This document shows, piece by piece, positions 13,566-14,959 of a DNA stretch of 14,959 nt. Below the pieces are notes generated by a model, which did not search any database, was not told the DNA's origin, and was given only the letters and a program-made list of their open reading frames with translations. Position 1 is the stretch's first letter. Every line of letters starts with the position of its first letter. The stretch comes from Candidatus Mcinerneyibacteriota bacterium (GTDB lineage Bacteria; AUK180; JAQVHJ01), in assembly GCA_030630935.1 (NCBI GenBank), contig DAOVMD010000022.1, positions 1 through 14,959 on the forward strand, read 5' to 3'. The position numbers and the translations under genes were made by a program.

Positions 13566-14783
13566 ATGAGTCAAAGATATAAAAAACATAAAAAATTACA
13601 AGCCAAAAAAAGTAAGACTGGTGGAATAATTATCATTGGTATTCTTTTGATAATAATTATTGCCGGTTTTAGCTATTTTAAATTCATCTATGAAAGTCCC
13701 GAATCGATAAACCTTCGTAACGATATAACTGAATTTAAAGAAGAATATGATAAGGCAAAATTTGAATGGAAGGATTTTCTTGTTGCGGTAAATGAACTCA
13801 AAGTTCTCGAGAATGATCTAAATTTTATAACTACTTATAAAGAGCAGAGAATGAATTCAAGTACTGTAACGGAGATTCGAAAAAAATATTCTGAGCTTAG
13901 ATACAAGTTTGATCGGTTAATCCTTGATCTTCCCAAGGTAAAAAATATCCCTGAAGATTTAAAAAAGTTAAAAGCAGAAGTTGAATTATATCAGGAAGTT
14001 ATAAAAAAACCTGGAAAAAGGGAAAAGGAGGTTTTGGGCTTTGCAAAAGAAAAGTATCTCGAATTAGAAAATTCATTACAAACTGCAAAAACGATATCGG
14101 ATCTTGAACTAATCTTTTTAGGAATGCAGGAGATAAAAACAAAACTCGTTATATTCCAAACATTTTTACAGATAAAAAAAGCAGAATGGAAAGTTGAACT
14201 TTCAAATATTGAAAGCAATATCCTTGATGCTGAAACTCTTTTAAAGAAATTGAAAGACTGGATTGAATGTTACAGTAAAATCAATAATTTATGGAAGGAA
14301 TTAAAAGCTGTAATTGATACATCAAAGAAAATTTCAAAACGCGAATTCAACCTGGAAAATCTCAAGGACCTCCAGAAACAGAATAAGATAATAGAAAATA
14401 AATTCAAAACAATTCTTAAAACTGTTACTAAACTTGCAAAAGACAAGGTACCTCCTGATATAATCGTTGGTGATCCACCGCCACCAGAACCCCAGGATTG
14501 CGTAATTGTGAAACCGGCGGTTATAAAGAAAACATATTCTCCCGAAGTTCCAAAATCGGATATCCCAGATGGAAAATCAAGCATCGTTGTTATTGTTAAT
14601 ATTGTAATTAAAGCAGATGGAACACCTTCGGCTCCGAAACTACAATCTTCAACAGGTTCCGAATTCCTTGATGAAACCGCAAAAGATGCAGCTTTAAAAT
14701 TCGAGTTTGAGCCCGCCTATTGCGAGGATGGAAGAGCTGCGGAAACGGGGACACAGATACCGATTCAAATTAAGGGGAAGTAA
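13566..14783 (+). CDS. membrane-anchored coiled-coil protein with TonB-like C-terminal domain (paralogue 2)
   Basis: A 405-residue paralogue of the preceding gene with the same layout: basic N-terminus, one transmembrane helix (about 18-36), a shared juxtamembrane FSYFKFIYESPES segment (35-47; ETPDS in paralogue 1), a helical or coiled-coil body (about 48-292), a Pro-rich linker (303-309) and a TonB_C-like domain (about 324-405). The block 201-292 is identical to paralogue 1 at roughly 71 of 92 positions by hand alignment, while the C-terminal domains share only about a quarter to a third. Cysteines are at 235 (in WIECYSK), 312 and 386. The ATG at 13566 is preferred over 13548 or 13551 because AGGGG (13556-13560) sits 5 nt ahead of it and the length then matches the paralogue. 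It has its own promoter candidate. Function is unknown; a periplasm-spanning role is inferred. Confidence 0.82.
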   Translation: MSQRYKKHKKLQAKKSKTGGIIIIGILLIIIIAGFSYFKFIYESPESINLRNDITEFKEEYDKAKFEWKDFLVAVNELKVLENDLNFITTYKEQRMNSSTVTEIRKKYSELRYKFDRLILDLPKVKNIPEDLKKLKAEVELYQEVIKKPGKREKEVLGFAKEKYLELENSLQTAKTISDLELIFLGMQEIKTKLVIFQTFLQIKKAEWKVELSNIESNILDAETLLKKLKDWIECYSKINNLWKELKAVIDTSKKISKREFNLENLKDLQKQNKIIENKFKTILKTVTKLAKDKVPPDIIVGDPPPPEPQDCVIVKPAVIKKTYSPEVPKSDIPDGKSSIVVIVNIVIKADGTPSAPKLQSSTGSEFLDETAKDAALKFEFEPAYCEDGRAAETGTQIPIQIKGK

Positions 14784-14818
14784 TAGCATCGCTTCGCTCT
14801 GCAATAAAGTGTTCAAAT
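14781..14818 (+). repeat. 33-bp repeat A, copy 2, starting at the stop codon
   Basis: Positions 14781-14813 are identical to 13267-13299 and again start at the stop codon (TAA then TAG). The following CAAAT (14814-14818) matches 13330-13334, so this copy lacks the 30-bp hairpin insertion found behind paralogue 1. Confidence 0.85.
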
Positions 14819-14830
14819 GTTCAAAGCATG

Positions 14831-14861
14831 ATCTATGATTTTTGATTGATAATTATTAATT
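14831..14861. repeat. AT-rich repeat B, copy 3
   Basis: The 24 bases from 14831 match 13358-13381, and the core GATTGATAATTATTAATT (14844-14861) is identical to 13503-13520. Together with repeat A this shows that the whole 3' flank of paralogue 1 has a counterpart behind paralogue 2. Confidence 0.75.
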
Positions 14862-14873
14862 TAAGATTGATTT

Positions 14874-14894
14874 TGCATTAGGTATGATAATGCA
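14874..14894. promoter_or_regulatory. inverted repeat, possible operator
   Basis: TGCATTA (14874-14880) and TAATGCA (14888-14894) form a perfect 7-bp inverted repeat around a 7-bp spacer, a dimeric regulator-binding geometry. A GATAAT -10-like sequence (14886-14891) overlaps the right arm, but no good -35 box lies at proper distance. The rest of the right edge (14895-14959) shows no gene I can support. Confidence 0.35.
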
Positions 14895-14959
14895 TTTGTT
14901 TAGAGCGATATTTCTTAATATAAAGCTTTTTAATTATTCGTCCGAAGACCAAAGCATTG

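Noticed and set aside
14270-14584. 104-codon antisense reading frame under the second paralogue
   Set aside because: It mirrors the linker and coil codons of the + strand gene, with Gly/Ser runs produced by antisense proline codons.
13267-14959. CRISPR array or tandem repeat array in the spacers
   Set aside because: Repeats occur only two or three times at irregular spacing and flank genes. No regular repeat-spacer periodicity exists.

Overview
The window is a densely packed, AT-rich bacterial chromosome segment with every protein gene on the + strand. The organism is very probably a Gram-negative (diderm) bacterium: it carries an MlaEFD-type lipid transporter and inner-membrane proteins ending in TonB-like domains, and it makes isoprenoids by the MEP pathway (ispE). 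The order prmC-murA-ispE-tRNA-Gln-glmU-prs-rplY-pth-rpsF-ssb-rpsR-rplI-dnaB resembles housekeeping clusters of deltaproteobacterial-type and candidate-phylum genomes. I cannot place the phylum from sequence alone.

Region 1 (20-9082) is a housekeeping run with gaps of 0-23 nt: prmC (release-factor methylation), murA (peptidoglycan), ispE (isoprenoids), tRNA-Gln(UUG), a GlmU-type uridyltransferase lacking the acetyltransferase half, prs (PRPP), rplY (bL25), pth, rpsF (bS6), ssb, rpsR (bS18), rplI (bL9) and dnaB. Translation, replication and cell-wall precursor supply are mixed together. The ispE reading frame runs 21 nt into the tRNA gene, and its stop codon lies in the tRNA D-loop.

Region 2 (9089-13269) encodes an Mla-type phospholipid transport system: MlaE permease, MlaF ATPase and a long MlaD with an MCE domain, a long helical region and a beta-rich C-terminal domain. 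A membrane-anchored coiled-coil protein with a TonB-like C-terminal domain follows 14 nt after mlaD and is probably cotranscribed with it. A good sigma70-type promoter precedes mlaD.

Region 3 (13270-14959) is a repeat-rich spacer, a paralogue of the TonB-like protein, and a second spacer sharing repeats with the first. A 33-bp stretch starting exactly at the stop codon is identical behind both paralogues, and an 18-bp AT-rich core occurs three times. A palindromic intergenic element lies just upstream of the candidate promoter of the second paralogue. The pair looks like a tandem duplication, and sequence at the right edge hints that it may continue. The Mla operon with its periplasm-spanning TonB-like partners is the part most likely to hold undescribed biology.
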